From: Streptosporangium amethystogenes
Lineage (GTDB): Bacteria > Actinomycetota > Actinomycetes > Streptosporangiales > Streptosporangiaceae
Direction: 5' to 3'
NCBI RefSeq assembly: GCF_000721075.1
Contig: NZ_JOEQ01000004.1
Coordinates: 558,001 to 622,000 of the forward strand
Length of the DNA stretch: 64,000 nucleotides
Position 1 is the first letter of the stretch. Every line of letters begins with the position of its first letter. Under the pieces are notes generated by a model, which had not been told where the DNA came from, did not search any database, and saw only the letters and a list, made by a program, of their open reading frames with translations. This document shows, in pieces, positions 1-9,618 of this stretch. The position numbers and the translations under genes were made by a program.

Positions 1-2771
1 GCGGCCTGTACCCACGGCCAGCGGCTGTGCCAGGGGTCGCCGGGCGGGGTGACGGGAACGGCGATCGGCTGGGTCAGCCGCCACACGCCGACCGAGCGGG
101 ACAGGCTCATCCTCGCCAGCGAGGGCTGCGAGTCGAGGGCGGCGCTGATCGCCGCGTCGACGGGCGCGGTCATCACGACGAACCGGACACCGTGCGCCGC
201 CAGCACCCGGGCGTCGTCGCCGCCCCTGCCGGACACCAACCCGGCCGTGGCGACGCGGACCCGCTCCCTGGGCCCCTCGGGCACGGGGATGTCGGCCTCG
301 CCGATCACCGGGGTACGCCCGCGCAGCACCGTGAAGAGCAGACCGTTCGGCGAGGTGCGCAGCAGCAGGGTCCGCTCGCCACCGGCGGAGTTGACCGCCG
401 CGAGGGCGGGCATGACGTCGCGTACGGTTCCGCGGATCGGGCCGTTCACACCCTCGGTGATCCACATGCCCGCGGCGAGCAGTGGCGTGGAGAACGCGAC
501 CAGCACGACCCCGAGCGCGGCGAGCCTGCGCAGCCCGCCGGCCGCCCGGAACTCCACGACCCGGTCGGCGGTGAGCGCGGCCACCACGAGCATGCCGGTG
601 GCCGCGAAGGCCAGTGGCACACCAGGCCACGCGGGCGCCTCGACATCACCGTTGATCGAGGTGACGGGGGTCCTGCTGACCAGGATGGCCACCAGCACGC
701 CGAAGAGGGCGACGCCCCAGCCGACCGCGATGACCATCCGGTTGCGGCGCATCAGCAGCGCGAGCAGGCAGGCGGCGATGAGACCGCCGGTCACCCAGAG
801 CGGCGGCATGCCGGGCCCGCCTGGGCTGAGCATCAGCAACGACTGCGCGGGCAGTCCCGGGTCGACCAGCGCGGGCTGGTGCAGCCCGGCCTCCAGTAGC
901 AGCCGCTTGGGATCCGCGACCAACTGGGCCAGCCAGGGGAACAGCAGGACCACGGGCACGGCGAACGCCACGAGCATCGAGACGGCGACGCCCCGGCGTG
1001 GGAAGGCCAGCGCCGCCAGCGCGCCGAGGATCGCGGTCAGCGGGTAGACCAGCGGGGCGAAGGCGGTACCGACGGCCAGCAGGAGCCCCAGGCCCCAGGC
1101 GGCACGGCGGGCTCGGCGCCGCTCCCCGGCGAGCACCGTGGTGGCGAGCGCCGCGTAGACGGGAAGCAGCACGAAGACCACCGCGGTGCCGAGCCGGCCC
1201 GCGGCGACCGCGCCGGTGGCCACCGGCAGGAGGGCATAGGAGGAGGCCAGCCAGACCCTCCTCCAGCGGCCCGGGATCATCGACCGGGTGGCCGCGTACG
1301 CGGAGATCCCCGCCAGCGGTACGCAACCGAGCAGCAGCAGCGAGACCGCGAGCCACGTCTTGCCGAACAGCACCGTGGAGAGCACGGCCAGCACCGCCAC
1401 GTACGGTGGAGCCCACGCGTCGGTGCCCAGACCCGTCTGGTGGTAACTCTCACGGTAGAGATCCCACAGGTCGGAGGCCCCGCCGATCACCGGGACGAGC
1501 GCGCCGCCGCCCAGCCTGGCGCCGCCGGTCAGGGCACGCTCGGCGATCAGCGTGACCAGGGCGAGCGCCAGGAAGAGCAGGACACCCGGGTTGCCGAAGA
1601 CACGCTGTATCACGCCGGCGTCGGTGAGCAGTTCCTCGCCGTCCTCCTGCTGCGGGTGTGGCGAGGCGGCCACCGCTTGGTGGCGCCCCTCGGACTCCAC
1701 GAACCCGCCCCCGGCCAGGTAGTTCTGGACCCGGTCGACAAGCCGCCGGTAGCCGGCGCCGGGCGGGGTGAGCAACCGGCTGATCGCCGCGTACGCCTGC
1801 CTGCGCCCCTTGGCCCGCACCCGCCGAGCCCTGATCATCCGAATGGGATGGCCGAACACCGAGCCGAACGCGAGGAACTCGTCCAGCGCGTTGGCGGGCT
1901 GCTTGGCCACCAGGAACAGCACCGTACGGAAGATGGAGCCGAACGCGTTGCGTACCAGCGCCCACAGCAGCGGCCTCAACGGCAGATTCGCCATGACCAC
2001 GAAGAGGGCGTTACGCCGGTCCAGGCGGCGGGGGTGGTCACCGCTGGCGGTGATCCGGCGACGCCGCCTGGTGGCGGCCTCGGCGTGCCAGGCGACCGCC
2101 CGGGTGACGTTCTGCACGCGGTATCCGACGGCCCTGACCCGCCAGCACAGGTCGAGGTCGTCACGGAAGAGCGGCAGAGCCGGGTCGAGACCGCCGACCT
2201 CGTCCCAGACATCCCTGCGGATCAGCATGCCCGCGGTCGAGACCGAGAGCACGTCCCTGATCCCGTCGTACTGCCCCTGGTCGAACTCACGGGCCTCCAG
2301 CCCGGTGTTCCTGCGGCCGGTGCGGTCGACGGTGACGCCGACCTCCAGCAGGATCCGCCGGTCCAGCCAGTCCCGGAGCTTGGGACCGAGCACCGCCGCC
2401 CGGGGGTCCGCCTCAGCGGCCTCCAGCAGGATCCGCAGGGCATTGACGTCCGGCGCGCAGTCGTCGTGCAGCAGCCAGATCCACTCCTGCCCCCCGCCGG
2501 GGCCGAGCTTGTCGAGCACCTCGGCGACGGCCTCGCCGAAGCCGGTCGAGCGCGGCAGGGTGAGCACGGCTCTGGAGCCGAGGGCTCCGGTCAGCAGCGC
2601 GGCGCTGCCGTCCCTGCTGCCGTTGTCGACCCCGACGACCCGGTCCACGGGACGGGTCTGCCGGAGCAGGGCTTCCAGGGTCTCCCCCAGCCAGCGGGAG
2701 CCGTCGTGGGAGACGACGATCGCGGTGACCGTGTGGGGGCGATGGGGGCGCTGGGAGTCGGTGATGGACAT
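1..2771 (-). CDS. Large membrane glycosyltransferase, GT2 family (C-terminus cut by window edge)
   Basis: The frame is open from an ATG at 2771 to the left edge, at least 923 residues. The N-terminus is a GT-A family 2 domain: a VVSHDGS start motif near residue 20, VDNGSRDGS near 48, a metal-site-like HDDCAPD near 102 and FRDDLDLCW near 182. From about residue 250 the protein becomes a series of hydrophobic helices, so it should transfer a sugar from a nucleotide or lipid donor at the membrane. The donor cannot be read from sequence. It lies downstream of whiB on the same strand, separated by a strong terminator, so it is probably transcribed separately. In this part of actinobacterial genomes such proteins sit beside whiB and fbiA, as seen here. 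Confidence 0.85.
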   Translation of the reverse strand, partial: MSITDSQRPHRPHTVTAIVVSHDGSRWLGETLEALLRQTRPVDRVVGVDNGSRDGSAALLTGALGSRAVLTLPRSTGFGEAVAEVLDKLGPGGGQEWIWLLHDDCAPDVNALRILLEAAEADPRAAVLGPKLRDWLDRRILLEVGVTVDRTGRRNTGLEAREFDQGQYDGIRDVLSVSTAGMLIRRDVWDEVGGLDPALPLFRDDLDLCWRVRAVGYRVQNVTRAVAWHAEAATRRRRRITASGDHPRRLDRRNALFVVMANLPLRPLLWALVRNAFGSIFRTVLFLVAKQPANALDEFLAFGSVFGHPIRMIRARRVRAKGRRQAYAAISRLLTPPGAGYRRLVDRVQNYLAGGGFVESEGRHQAVAASPHPQQEDGEELLTDAGVIQRVFGNPGVLLFLALALVTLIAERALTGGARLGGGALVPVIGGASDLWDLYRESYHQTGLGTDAWAPPYVAVLAVLSTVLFGKTWLAVSLLLLGCVPLAGISAYAATRSMIPGRWRRVWLASSYALLPVATGAVAAGRLGTAVVFVLLPVYAALATTVLAGERRRARRAAWGLGLLLAVGTAFAPLVYPLTAILGALAALAFPRRGVAVSMLVAFAVPVVLLFPWLAQLVADPKRLLLEAGLHQPALVDPGLPAQSLLMLSPGGPGMPPLWVTGGLIAACLLALLMRRNRMVIAVGWGVALFGVLVAILVSRTPVTSINGDVEAPAWPGVPLAFAATGMLVVAALTADRVVEFRAAGGLRRLAALGVVLVAFSTPLLAAGMWITEGVNGPIRGTVRDVMPALAAVNSAGGERTLLLRTSPNGLLFTVLRGRTPVIGEADIPVPEGPRERVRVATAGLVSGRGGDDARVLAAHGVRFVVMTAPVDAAISAALDSQPSLARMSLSRSVGVWRLTQPIAVPVTPPGDPWHSRWPWVQA

Positions 2772-2861
2772 ACGTCCCGTGTTCAGGAGGTGTTGATGAT
2801 CGGCGCGACAACGATACGGCACCCTATGTCTGACTATGTCTTACATCTGGTCGCGCGTATG

Positions 2862-2896
2862 AAAAAAGGGCCACATGACCGACGGTCACGTGGCCC
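2862..2896 (-). terminator. Rho-independent terminator downstream of whiB
   Basis: Two 13-base arms (2868-2880 and 2884-2896) are complementary with one mismatch around a 3-base loop. On the minus strand they are followed by six T residues (2867-2862). This is a textbook intrinsic terminator for the whiB transcript, placed before the next minus-strand gene. Confidence 0.85.
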
Positions 2897-3003
2897 CATG
2901 GACATATTCGTCAAGCGCCCCGAGGGGCGTCACATACTTCTTCGGTGTTTCCTCAGTGGTTGGATTTCCAGACCGTCCGGACCTCGGCGTGCTCAAGCCT
3001 TCC

Positions 3004-3026
3004 AGCCGTCCGTTTCCCGGACGGCT
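3004..3026 (-). terminator. Hairpin abutting the whiB stop codon
   Basis: The arms AGCCGTCCG (3004-3012) and CGGACGGCT (3018-3026) are perfectly complementary around a 5-base loop and touch the stop codon of whiB. There is no U tract, so it may be an mRNA 3' stabiliser or a weak terminator ahead of the stronger one at 2862-2896. Confidence 0.45.
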
Positions 3027-3286
3027 CAGACCGCCTCACGCTTGATCCGCCGTCGCTCCCGCTCCGACAGTCCACCCCAGATTCCAAACCGCTCGTCGTG
3101 TTCCAGCGCGTACTCAAGACACTCGGCACGCACCTCGCAGGAGCGGCAAACCTTCTTGGCCTCGCGGGTGGAGCCTCCCTTCTCCGGGAAGAACGCCTCC
3201 GGGTCGGTCTGCGCGCACAAGGCGCGCTCCTGCCAGCCAAGCTGCTCTTCAGCGATGCTCTCCTGTGCGATGACCAGGTCGGCCAC
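3026..3286 (-). CDS. whiB: WhiB-family iron-sulfur transcription regulator (WhiB/WhmD type)
   Basis: This 86-residue protein has the four WhiB cysteines (C24, C47, C50, C56) that bind a 4Fe-4S cluster, the FGIWGG turn (67-72) and a basic C-terminal tail (RERRRIKRE) for DNA contact. The central stretch from GWQERALCAQTDPE to GGLSERERRR reads almost like Streptomyces WhiB, the sporulation-septation regulator that acts with WhiA; the M. tuberculosis orthologue WhiB2 also lies next to fbiA. The start is GTG at 3286 with a GGGAGGT ribosome site. It is followed by a hairpin and a strong terminator, so it is monocistronic. This placement beside F420 genes supports orthology. Confidence 0.93.
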   Translation of the reverse strand: MADLVIAQESIAEEQLGWQERALCAQTDPEAFFPEKGGSTREAKKVCRSCEVRAECLEYALEHDERFGIWGGLSERERRRIKREAV

Positions 3287-3593
3287 TGCACACCTCCCTG
3301 CCGCACGCCCGCAAATGGAGCCCCCCTATGAACGCCTCCCCCTTACCCACCCAGAGAAAGGCGTAACAACACGTGTGTAATTACACGCGCGTGCCCGGTG
3401 TGGCGTCAAGCGGCATGCTGGTATCCGGGGAAAGACCTGCTCTCCCCGGTTGTGGGTCGTGTGCCTGCCACGACGGCAATTGCACCAGGTGATCGCCGCG
3501 ATCGCCAGGGGCTCAGTGCTCTCGGCGGTCGGAACCGTACCAGGACATGTTCTGATCCTGACCGGGGCCCACCCTCTCTCTATCCGGGCTTTC
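3287..3593. promoter_or_regulatory. whiB upstream region with imperfect palindrome
   Basis: This non-coding interval of about 300 bases carries the whiB leader. Positions 3372-3389 form an 18-base near-palindrome around GTGTAATTACAC (12 bases perfect), about 90 bases upstream of the whiB start and unusually AT-rich for this DNA, so it is an operator or promoter candidate. A second hairpin (CCGGGGA 3425-3431, TCCCCGG 3443-3449) lies further upstream and could end the transcript of the neighbouring minus-strand gene. No classical BldD box could be assigned with confidence. Confidence 0.4.
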
Positions 3594-5758
3594 CTAATCC
3601 ATGCCCTGACCTGGGCGTTGTTCGGGCTTGTAGATCGCGGTGGGGTCTATCGGCTGCGAGTCCCATGTCCTGGCGGCGGGCGAGGGGTCGCTCAGCGGGT
3701 CTCCGGAGTAGGCGCTCGGGTCGAACCTGATCGTCGCCTCCGAGCGCGGGTCCCACTGGGGACCGCCGCCCTGCGGCTGGTACGGAGCCTGCGGGGCCGG
3801 GAGGCCCTGAGGGGCCTGGGATGCCTGCTGCGGATGCCCGAACGGGCCGTCGTAGCCGGGGGAGCCGTACTCGGGAACGCGAAGCTGCGGCTCGGTGCCC
3901 TGGGCCTGCTGCTGGTAACTCTCCGCCTGCTGGTACGCCTGGGCCATCTGCTGTGACCTGAGGTCCACCGGATCGGGCGCGGAGTACTGCGGGCCCGGCT
4001 CGGCCGGCCGGGCGAACTCCGCACTCGGGTAACCGCTGAACGGCTGGCCGTAGTTCTCCGGAGGCTGCGGGAAGGACTGCGCCTGGCCGTCGAACGCCGG
4101 GCCCTGGCGGCCGTCGACCGGCGGGTAGGGCGCGGGGGCCTGCTGCTCGGACTGGTGGCCGTAGCCGGACGGCTGCGAGTCCTGCTGCCCGAAGCCCTGC
4201 GGCTCGGGCCGATGGTAGGCCGGCGGCTCAGAGTGCGGGTAACCCTGCGGCTCGGACTGCTGATAGGCCGGCGGCTCAGAGTGCGGGTAACCCTGCGGCT
4301 CGGACTGCTGGGCACCTGCGACTCCGGGCGCCGGCCGAACCCCTGCGGCTCGGACTGCCCGTACCCGGGAAGATCGGCCTGCCCGTAGTCCGGCTGCCGC
4401 TGCTCCGCGCGCAGGCCGTACGCCGAGGGGTCGGCCTGCTGGCCGAACCCCTGCGGCTCGGGCTGCCCGTACGCCGAAGAGTCGGGGAACTGCGGATAGC
4501 TCGGCAGACTCGGGCTGGAGTGCCGCCCGGAACTCACCGGCTGCGACTCCTGACCGTACGCCGACGAGTCCTGCTGCCGGCCGAACCCCTGCGGCTCGGG
4601 CTGCCCGTACGCCGAAGAGTCGGGGAACTGCGGGAAGCTCGGCAGCCGGGGTTCCGTCTGGGGCTGCTGATCCACCGGAGCGGCATAGATCGGCGGGTCA
4701 TAGGCGGCGGCCGGCGGCTCGTACGGCTTGGCCGGTGCCGGGGGCTGGACATCGGCCGCCACGTACGGGCTCGGGGTGTAGCCCCCGGTCTGCGCGATGG
4801 GCTGGGAGACGGGTTGCGGCGGCTGCGGCGGCACGGACTGCGGGTAACCCTGCCCCTGCGGCTCCGACTGCTGGGGGGACTGCGCGTAGGTACCGGGCGG
4901 GGGAACGTGCGGCTGGTTCTCGGCTGGTGGCGTGTAGGGAGGCTGGGGCTGCCCGTCGCCCGCCTGTGGCGCGGACGGCGCGTAGGAGGCCGCCTGCTGC
5001 CCGTACCCTGCCGAGACGTGCGCGGGCGCGGGCGGAAGCGCGGGGAGGTTCTGCGAAGGCTGCGGAGCCTGGGCGGGCGGCGCCTCCTGCGGGTAACCGT
5101 GGCCTCCCTGCGGAGCCTGATCCTGCGGATGGTGGACACCCTGCTGCGCCATCTGGCCCTGGGGGTACCCGCCCGGTCCCTGCGGACGGTCCTGGAAGGG
5201 AACCGGTCCCTGCTGATGGTCCTGGAAGGGAACGGGGCCCTGCGCGGGAACGGGCTGGTGGGGGTGGTACCCCTGCTCCCGGGGGTGCTCGGCGGGGCGG
5301 CCGAAGCCGTCCTCGGCGCGTGAGTCGGCGGGGATCGCCTTCGGCAGCACGTAGAGCAGTGCGACCGTGATCAGCGCGAGGGCGGGCAGGTGGATGAGGA
5401 GAATTTCAATCTTCTCCTGGAGGTCCGTCGCCCCCCCGAACAGCGCGGCGAGCAGGCTGACCGCACCGAAGAGCACGGAGAGCACGAGGGTACCGGCCGC
5501 CACGAGGGCCATCGTCTTCAGCCGCTCGATCACCGGACCGAGGTGGGTGGCCAGCAGCACGGCGCCGACGAGCAGCGCGGCGGTGGTCGGTGAGGTGAGC
5601 TGACCCAGGTAGCCCGTCGCGCGCACGGCGAAGGACGATCCACCGAAAAGCAGGCGTTCGATGCCGACGAGAACGCTCGCGGACGCGACGGCTACCATGA
5701 GCCACGCCGCCGGTTCTCGGAGCCGGCCCGCCTCGACATTGATCACAACTACCCCCAT
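3594..5758 (-). CDS. Membrane protein with long Pro/Gln/Tyr-rich tail, apparent frameshift
   Basis: The N-terminal ~170 residues hold about four hydrophobic helices. The remainder is a low-complexity cytoplasmic or surface tail rich in PQGYGQ, QGFGQ and PSYPQFPDS repeats. The ATG at 5758 (MGVVVINVEAG) is chosen because the longer upstream reading is not protein-like. Near 4312-4322 the repeat phase moves into another frame: before it the repeats read SEPQGFG, after it the same kind of repeats (SEPQGYPHSEPPAY) continue in the -1 frame to the stop at 3594. Restored, the product would be about 721 residues. The break abuts a 48-bp tandem repeat, so it may be an assembly error, a recent mutation or phase variation. 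Function unknown. Confidence 0.7.
4216..4311. repeat. 48-bp tandem repeat, two copies
   Basis: Two adjacent 48-base units (4216-4263 and 4264-4311) are nearly identical and encode 16 residues each (SEPQGYPHSEPPAYQQ-like) in the Pro/Gln-rich tail. A partial further unit flanks them. The repeat borders the frame break. Confidence 0.85.
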
Positions 5759-5994
5759 AGGGTCTTTAGGTAAACCCGGGTCAGTTTTGCACATGGCTGA
5801 CTTTGCTGTTGGTAGTCCCAGGAAGCCCACCAACCTCATAAGTGGTCTATTGCACCTTATATGTCCATAATTCGGGCATCGGGTCAGGCGATTCTGCCAG
5901 CACGGACAGCCCTGATAACGATCATGAAAAGACTGCGCCCCCTCTCCCGGCACCCCGCCGACATCCGTAACGACCTAGTGGAACACTGGACGGC

Positions 5995-6960
5995 ATGCGC
6001 ATCGTGTCCCTCGCCGGCGGAATCGGTGGTGCCCGCTTCCTGCGGGGTCTTCTCACCGCCGCCCCCGACTCCGAGATCACCGTCATCGGCAACACCGGTG
6101 ACGACATCAGTCTCTACGGCCTGCGGGTCTGCCCCGACCTCGATACCGTGATGTACACCCTGGGCGGTGGCATCGACGAGGAACAGGGCTGGGGACGACG
6201 GCAGGAGTCGCACGTCGTCAAGGAGGAACTGGCCGCCTACGGCGTCGAGCCGCAGTGGTTCGGCCTCGGCGACCGCGACTTCGCCACCCACATCGTGCGC
6301 ACCCAGATGCTCGACGCCGGATACCCGCTGTCGGCGGTCACCGAGGCGCTGTGCCGGCGCTGGCAGCCGGGCGTGCGCCTGATCCCGATGAGCGACGACC
6401 GGACCGAGACCCACGTGGTCATCACCGACGAACGGGGCCGCCGCGCCATCCATTTCCAGGAGTGGTGGGTGCGGCTGCGCGCCTCGGTTCCCGCCGAGCA
6501 GATCATCCTGGTCGGCGCCGACCAGGCGTCCCCCGCCCCCGGCGTGCTGGAGGCCATCGCCACCGCCGACGCGGTCATCCTCCCGCCGTCCAACCCGGTC
6601 GTCAGCATCGGCACGATCCTGCAGATCAAGGGCATTCGCGAGGCTCTGGAGAGCAAGACGGTCGTCGGTGTCTCCCCCATCATCGGCGGCGCCCCCGTCC
6701 GCGGCATGGCCGACGCCTGCCTGACCGCGATCGGCGTGCGGACCACCGCGCAGGCGGTCCTGGAGCTGTACGGGTCACCTCTGGTGAACGGCTGGCTGGT
6801 CGCGGAGGAGGACGCCGGGGTGGCTCTCGCCGGCGTCGACGTCGAGGCCCGCCCGTTGATCATGCACGACGTCGAGGCCGCCGCCGCCATCGCCCGCGCG
6901 ACCCTGGACATGGCCACGCGGCTCGCGTCCTCCCCCGCCGGCGGGGAGGGCTCGCGATGA
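5995..6960 (+). CDS. fbiA: 2-phospho-L-lactate (PEP) transferase for F420 synthesis, CofD/FbiA
   Basis: The 321-residue protein is a full-length CofD. It shows the N-terminal [15 protein letters not shown] nucleotide/FO-binding loop, IGNTGDD near residue 32, the GWGRRQES region and the [10 protein letters not shown] and [13 protein letters not shown] motifs of the family. It transfers a phospho-enolpyruvyl (in actinobacteria) or phospholactyl group from the guanosine-diphosphate donor to FO to make (dehydro-)F420-0. Its TGA overlaps the ATG of fbiB (ATGA), so the two are translationally coupled. It is divergent from the Pro/Gln-rich membrane gene, with the promoter in 5759-5994. Confidence 0.96.
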   Translation: MRIVSLAGGIGGARFLRGLLTAAPDSEITVIGNTGDDISLYGLRVCPDLDTVMYTLGGGIDEEQGWGRRQESHVVKEELAAYGVEPQWFGLGDRDFATHIVRTQMLDAGYPLSAVTEALCRRWQPGVRLIPMSDDRTETHVVITDERGRRAIHFQEWWVRLRASVPAEQIILVGADQASPAPGVLEAIATADAVILPPSNPVVSIGTILQIKGIREALESKTVVGVSPIIGGAPVRGMADACLTAIGVRTTAQAVLELYGSPLVNGWLVAEEDAGVALAGVDVEARPLIMHDVEAAAAIARATLDMATRLASSPAGGEGSR

Positions 6961-8276
6961 GCCGGATCAGGCGCGGGCGGCGGAATCCCGCCGATGTCAG
7001 GGTGGAGATCTTCGCCGTTCCCGGCATACCCGAGGTCCACGAGGGCGACGACGTCGGGGAGCTGATCGCCACGGCCCTGCCCGATCTGCGCGACGGCGAC
7101 ATCCTCGTGGTCACCTCCAAGATCTCAAGTAAGGCCGAGGGCCGGGTCCTGCGCGGTGTGGACCGCGCCGAGGCCGTCGGCGCGGAGACGAGGCGGGTGG
7201 TCGCCCGCAGGGGCGAGACCGTGATCGCCGAGACGAGGCACGGGTTCGTCATGGCCGCCGCCGGGGTCGACGCCTCCAACACCCGGCCGGACACGGTGGT
7301 CCTGCTGCCCGTCGACCCGGACGCCTCCGCCTCGGCCATCAGGGCGCGCATCGCTGAGCTGCTCGGCGTGTCGGTCGGTGTGATCATCTCCGACACCTTC
7401 GGCCGCCCGTGGCGCAACGGCCAGACCGACATGGCCGTCGGCGTCGCCGGGGTGACTCCCTCTCTCGACTACCGGGGCATGTCCGACGACTACGGCAACG
7501 CGCTGGAGGTCACCCTGACCGCCGTCGCCGACGAGTTCGCCGCGGCCGGAGACCTGGTCAAGGGAAAGGTCGCGCAGACCCCGGTGGCGGTGATCAGGGG
7601 CCTCGCCGAGTACACCACCGAGGACGACGGGCCGGGCATCCACGAGCTGGTCCGCCCGTCCGCCGACGACATGTTCCGGTACGGCTCCCGCGACGTGGTC
7701 TTCGCCCGCAGAACCATCCGGGAGTTCTCCACGAAACCCGTGGACGGCGCCAAGGTCCGCAGGGCCGTCGACGCCGCGATCGCCGCGCCCGCCCCGCACC
7801 ACACGACCCCTTGGCGGTTCGTCCTGCTGGAGTCCGCGGGGACCAGGGAGAAGCTGCTCGACGCCATGCGCGAGGCCTGGATCACCGACCTGCGCGGCGA
7901 CGGCCTCGCAGAGGAGTCGGTCGCCAGGCGGGTCAGGCGGGGCGACGTGCTGCGCGAGGCCCCGTACCTGGCGGTGCCCTGCCTGGTCATGGACGGCTCG
8001 CACACCTATCGCGACGACCGGCGCAACGCCGCCGAGCGGGAGATGTTCGTGGTCGCGGCCGGCGCGGGGGTGCAGAACTTCCTCGTCCAGCTCGCGGTGG
8101 AGGGTCTGGGCTCCGCGTGGGTCTCCTCCACGATGTTCTGCCGCGACGTCGTCCGCGAGATCCTCGATCTGCCTTCGCACTGGGACCCGATGGGCGCCGT
8201 CGCCATCGGCCACCCCGCGGCCCCACCCCGCGACCGCGCCCCCCGCCAGGCATCGGACTTCATCGTCGTCCGCTAG
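6957..8276 (+). CDS. fbiB: F420 gamma-glutamyl ligase fused to nitroreductase-like domain, FbiB
   Basis: This 439-residue bifunctional protein starts at the ATG overlapping the fbiA stop. Residues about 15-250 are the CofE ligase ([41 protein letters not shown]) that adds glutamates to F420-0. From about 255 there is an FMN-binding nitroreductase-fold domain ([35 protein letters not shown]), which in mycobacterial FbiB reduces dehydro-F420. The fused form is the actinobacterial arrangement. With fbiA here and fbiC at 18.2-20.8 kb, most of the F420 pathway is present; the guanylyltransferase fbiD is not in the window. Confidence 0.96.
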   Translation: MSRIRRGRRNPADVRVEIFAVPGIPEVHEGDDVGELIATALPDLRDGDILVVTSKISSKAEGRVLRGVDRAEAVGAETRRVVARRGETVIAETRHGFVMAAAGVDASNTRPDTVVLLPVDPDASASAIRARIAELLGVSVGVIISDTFGRPWRNGQTDMAVGVAGVTPSLDYRGMSDDYGNALEVTLTAVADEFAAAGDLVKGKVAQTPVAVIRGLAEYTTEDDGPGIHELVRPSADDMFRYGSRDVVFARRTIREFSTKPVDGAKVRRAVDAAIAAPAPHHTTPWRFVLLESAGTREKLLDAMREAWITDLRGDGLAEESVARRVRRGDVLREAPYLAVPCLVMDGSHTYRDDRRNAAEREMFVVAAGAGVQNFLVQLAVEGLGSAWVSSTMFCRDVVREILDLPSHWDPMGAVAIGHPAAPPRDRAPRQASDFIVVR

Positions 8277-8334
8277 CCATCCCCGCACGCCGGGTGGTCA
8301 CGGCCGGCCTCTCTTGCGGGAGACGCTCGCTACC

Positions 8335-8448
8335 CTATATATGCCTGATCGCGCTCGCGGCCGCCGCGAGCGCGATCAGCACTATCAGGCCGACCCCGAT
8401 CATGCGGCGGACCGCCTTCCAGGCCGCCGACTTGGCGTCAGGGATCTG
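8335..8448 (-). pseudogene. C-terminal remnant of a small membrane protein (paralogue of 15823-16077)
   Basis: On the minus strand this segment reads IPDAKSAAWKAVRRMIGVG followed by a hydrophobic helix and a stop, matching the second half of the intact 84-residue protein at 15823-16077. Fifty bases (8393-8442) are identical to 15881-15930. Nothing upstream resembles the first half, so it is a truncated duplicate. Confidence 0.7.
8345..8379. repeat. 35-bp perfect inverted repeat (17-bp arms)
   Basis: The arms 8345-8361 and 8363-8379 are perfect reverse complements around a single C. It lies 70 bases after the fbiB stop and inside the membrane-protein remnant; the intact paralogue lacks it. 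No T run follows, so it may be a transcription or mRNA end structure rather than a classical terminator. Confidence 0.6.
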
Positions 8449-8521
8449 AATCAGCGGTGACCGCCGTACCGTCGGTGATTGTGCGCGGCGGGATGGCACC
8501 TTCGCATCCTCCCACCACGTG

Positions 8522-9010
8522 TTACGAACCGGGATAGACGTCCACCTGCACAAACGCGTTGTAGCAGTAGCACGGCTCGGCTTCGATCGGCTGGTATTCG
8601 GGGAAGGTAGCCTCTCCCTGGCCGATTACCCGCCCCTTTCCGTCCTTGACGACGGCTCGGACGGGCACGCGCGAGTAATCGGTGGCCTCCCCAGGAAGGT
8701 CGATGACGAAGATGGGAACCTGGGCTCCGGCCGGGGTGCCGGTCCTATCGGCAAGGGTGGGGAACCTGGACGATCCGGGAACGGCCACTGCCCCTTTCCG
8801 ACAGAGGCCATGTGCGTCGCACAGTTCGTATGTGTGGCCGGATTTCACGATCGAGTGATGCGCGGTGAGCTCAACCCTGTTTCCCGGGCACGGCCCGCAG
8901 GAGGCCGGCTCCCCGCATCCGGACAGCACCGCCACCGTCACGGCCGCGCACACCAGCGCACGGAGCCTCGGCGGCTGCGGCGAGGGCTTTCCTTGCCCTG
9001 ATGTGATCAT
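8522..9010 (-). CDS. Putative lipoprotein of unknown function
   Basis: This 162-residue protein has a basic N-region, a hydrophobic stretch and a lipobox LSGC with the lipidated cysteine at about residue 32, so it should be anchored outside the membrane. The mature part has several further cysteines (CGPCPG, CDAHGLC, CYCYN) that could form disulfides. I recognise no domain. It stands alone on the minus strand between the fbiB tail and a remnant region. Confidence 0.7.
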   Translation of the reverse strand: MITSGQGKPSPQPPRLRALVCAAVTVAVLSGCGEPASCGPCPGNRVELTAHHSIVKSGHTYELCDAHGLCRKGAVAVPGSSRFPTLADRTGTPAGAQVPIFVIDLPGEATDYSRVPVRAVVKDGKGRVIGQGEATFPEYQPIEAEPCYCYNAFVQVDVYPGS

Positions 9011-9282
9011 GCTTCCTTCCCGGAGGTACGTCGGCCCATCGTCCTGTCGTGTCGTTCTCGCCCGACCGGTTTTGCGAACCGGTCTGCATCTGGAGAGGAC
9101 CGGCGAGCCTGGGCGGTGCTCGTCCTATGGCATGCGCTCTCCATCTGCTGGCATCGATAGTGGAGCGGAGGCAGGCATCAAACAGCGCAAGCCATACGGC
9201 CTGCCGCGACCCGGTAAACCTAAGTGGTCACCGCACAAGGGTCCGCGGCGGATCCTCCGCTCACCCGGCCGAGGTCGCGTGA

Positions 9283-9540
9283 TCCGTTGACGCCCTCGTC
9301 TATCGGCGGCAGCGGGTCTTGAAGCTGTCCGGGGGCTTGTCGATCCTGTCCGACACAGCCGGGGAGACCGGGGCGACCTACGTCAACGTCCACACCCCTT
9401 CGCTCGGGCACGACGCCTGCGCGGGACCCGCCGCCTGGGTCGCGGACAGCCAGACGGACCTGCCCGCCGCGCCGTACCACCCGCTGCCGCTGGGCATACT
9501 CGGCGAGGCGCTCGTCGTCGCGAAGGCACTGCGCGCCTGA
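9283..9540 (+). pseudogene. C-terminal remnant of an SGNH/GDSL hydrolase
   Basis: Reading from 9283 the frame gives DALVYRRQRV, then GATYVNVHTPSLGHDACAG and, near the end, AAPYHPLPLGI, which matches the last ~80 residues of secreted actinobacterial SGNH esterases (the DxCxG region and the final Ser-Asp-His block ending in a YHP-type histidine). The N-terminal GDS nucleophile half is missing and a stop precedes the segment, so this is a decayed fragment. The 270 bases before it (9011-9282) contain nothing else I can support. Confidence 0.6.
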
Positions 9541-9618
9541 TCCACGACAACTCCGTCCAGGCCCCGATGACCCACCCCGGCGCGTCCGCGTTGTCGGCCT
9601 CACCGTGCGGCCCCGGCC

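Noticed and set aside
1440..3380. Long plus-strand reading frame across whiB and the first glycosyltransferase gene
   Set aside because: It lies opposite recognisable genes and its translation has no domain.
4300..4330. Programmed -1 ribosomal frameshift site
   Set aside because: No slippery heptamer or clear downstream pseudoknot; sequencing error or mutation is simpler.
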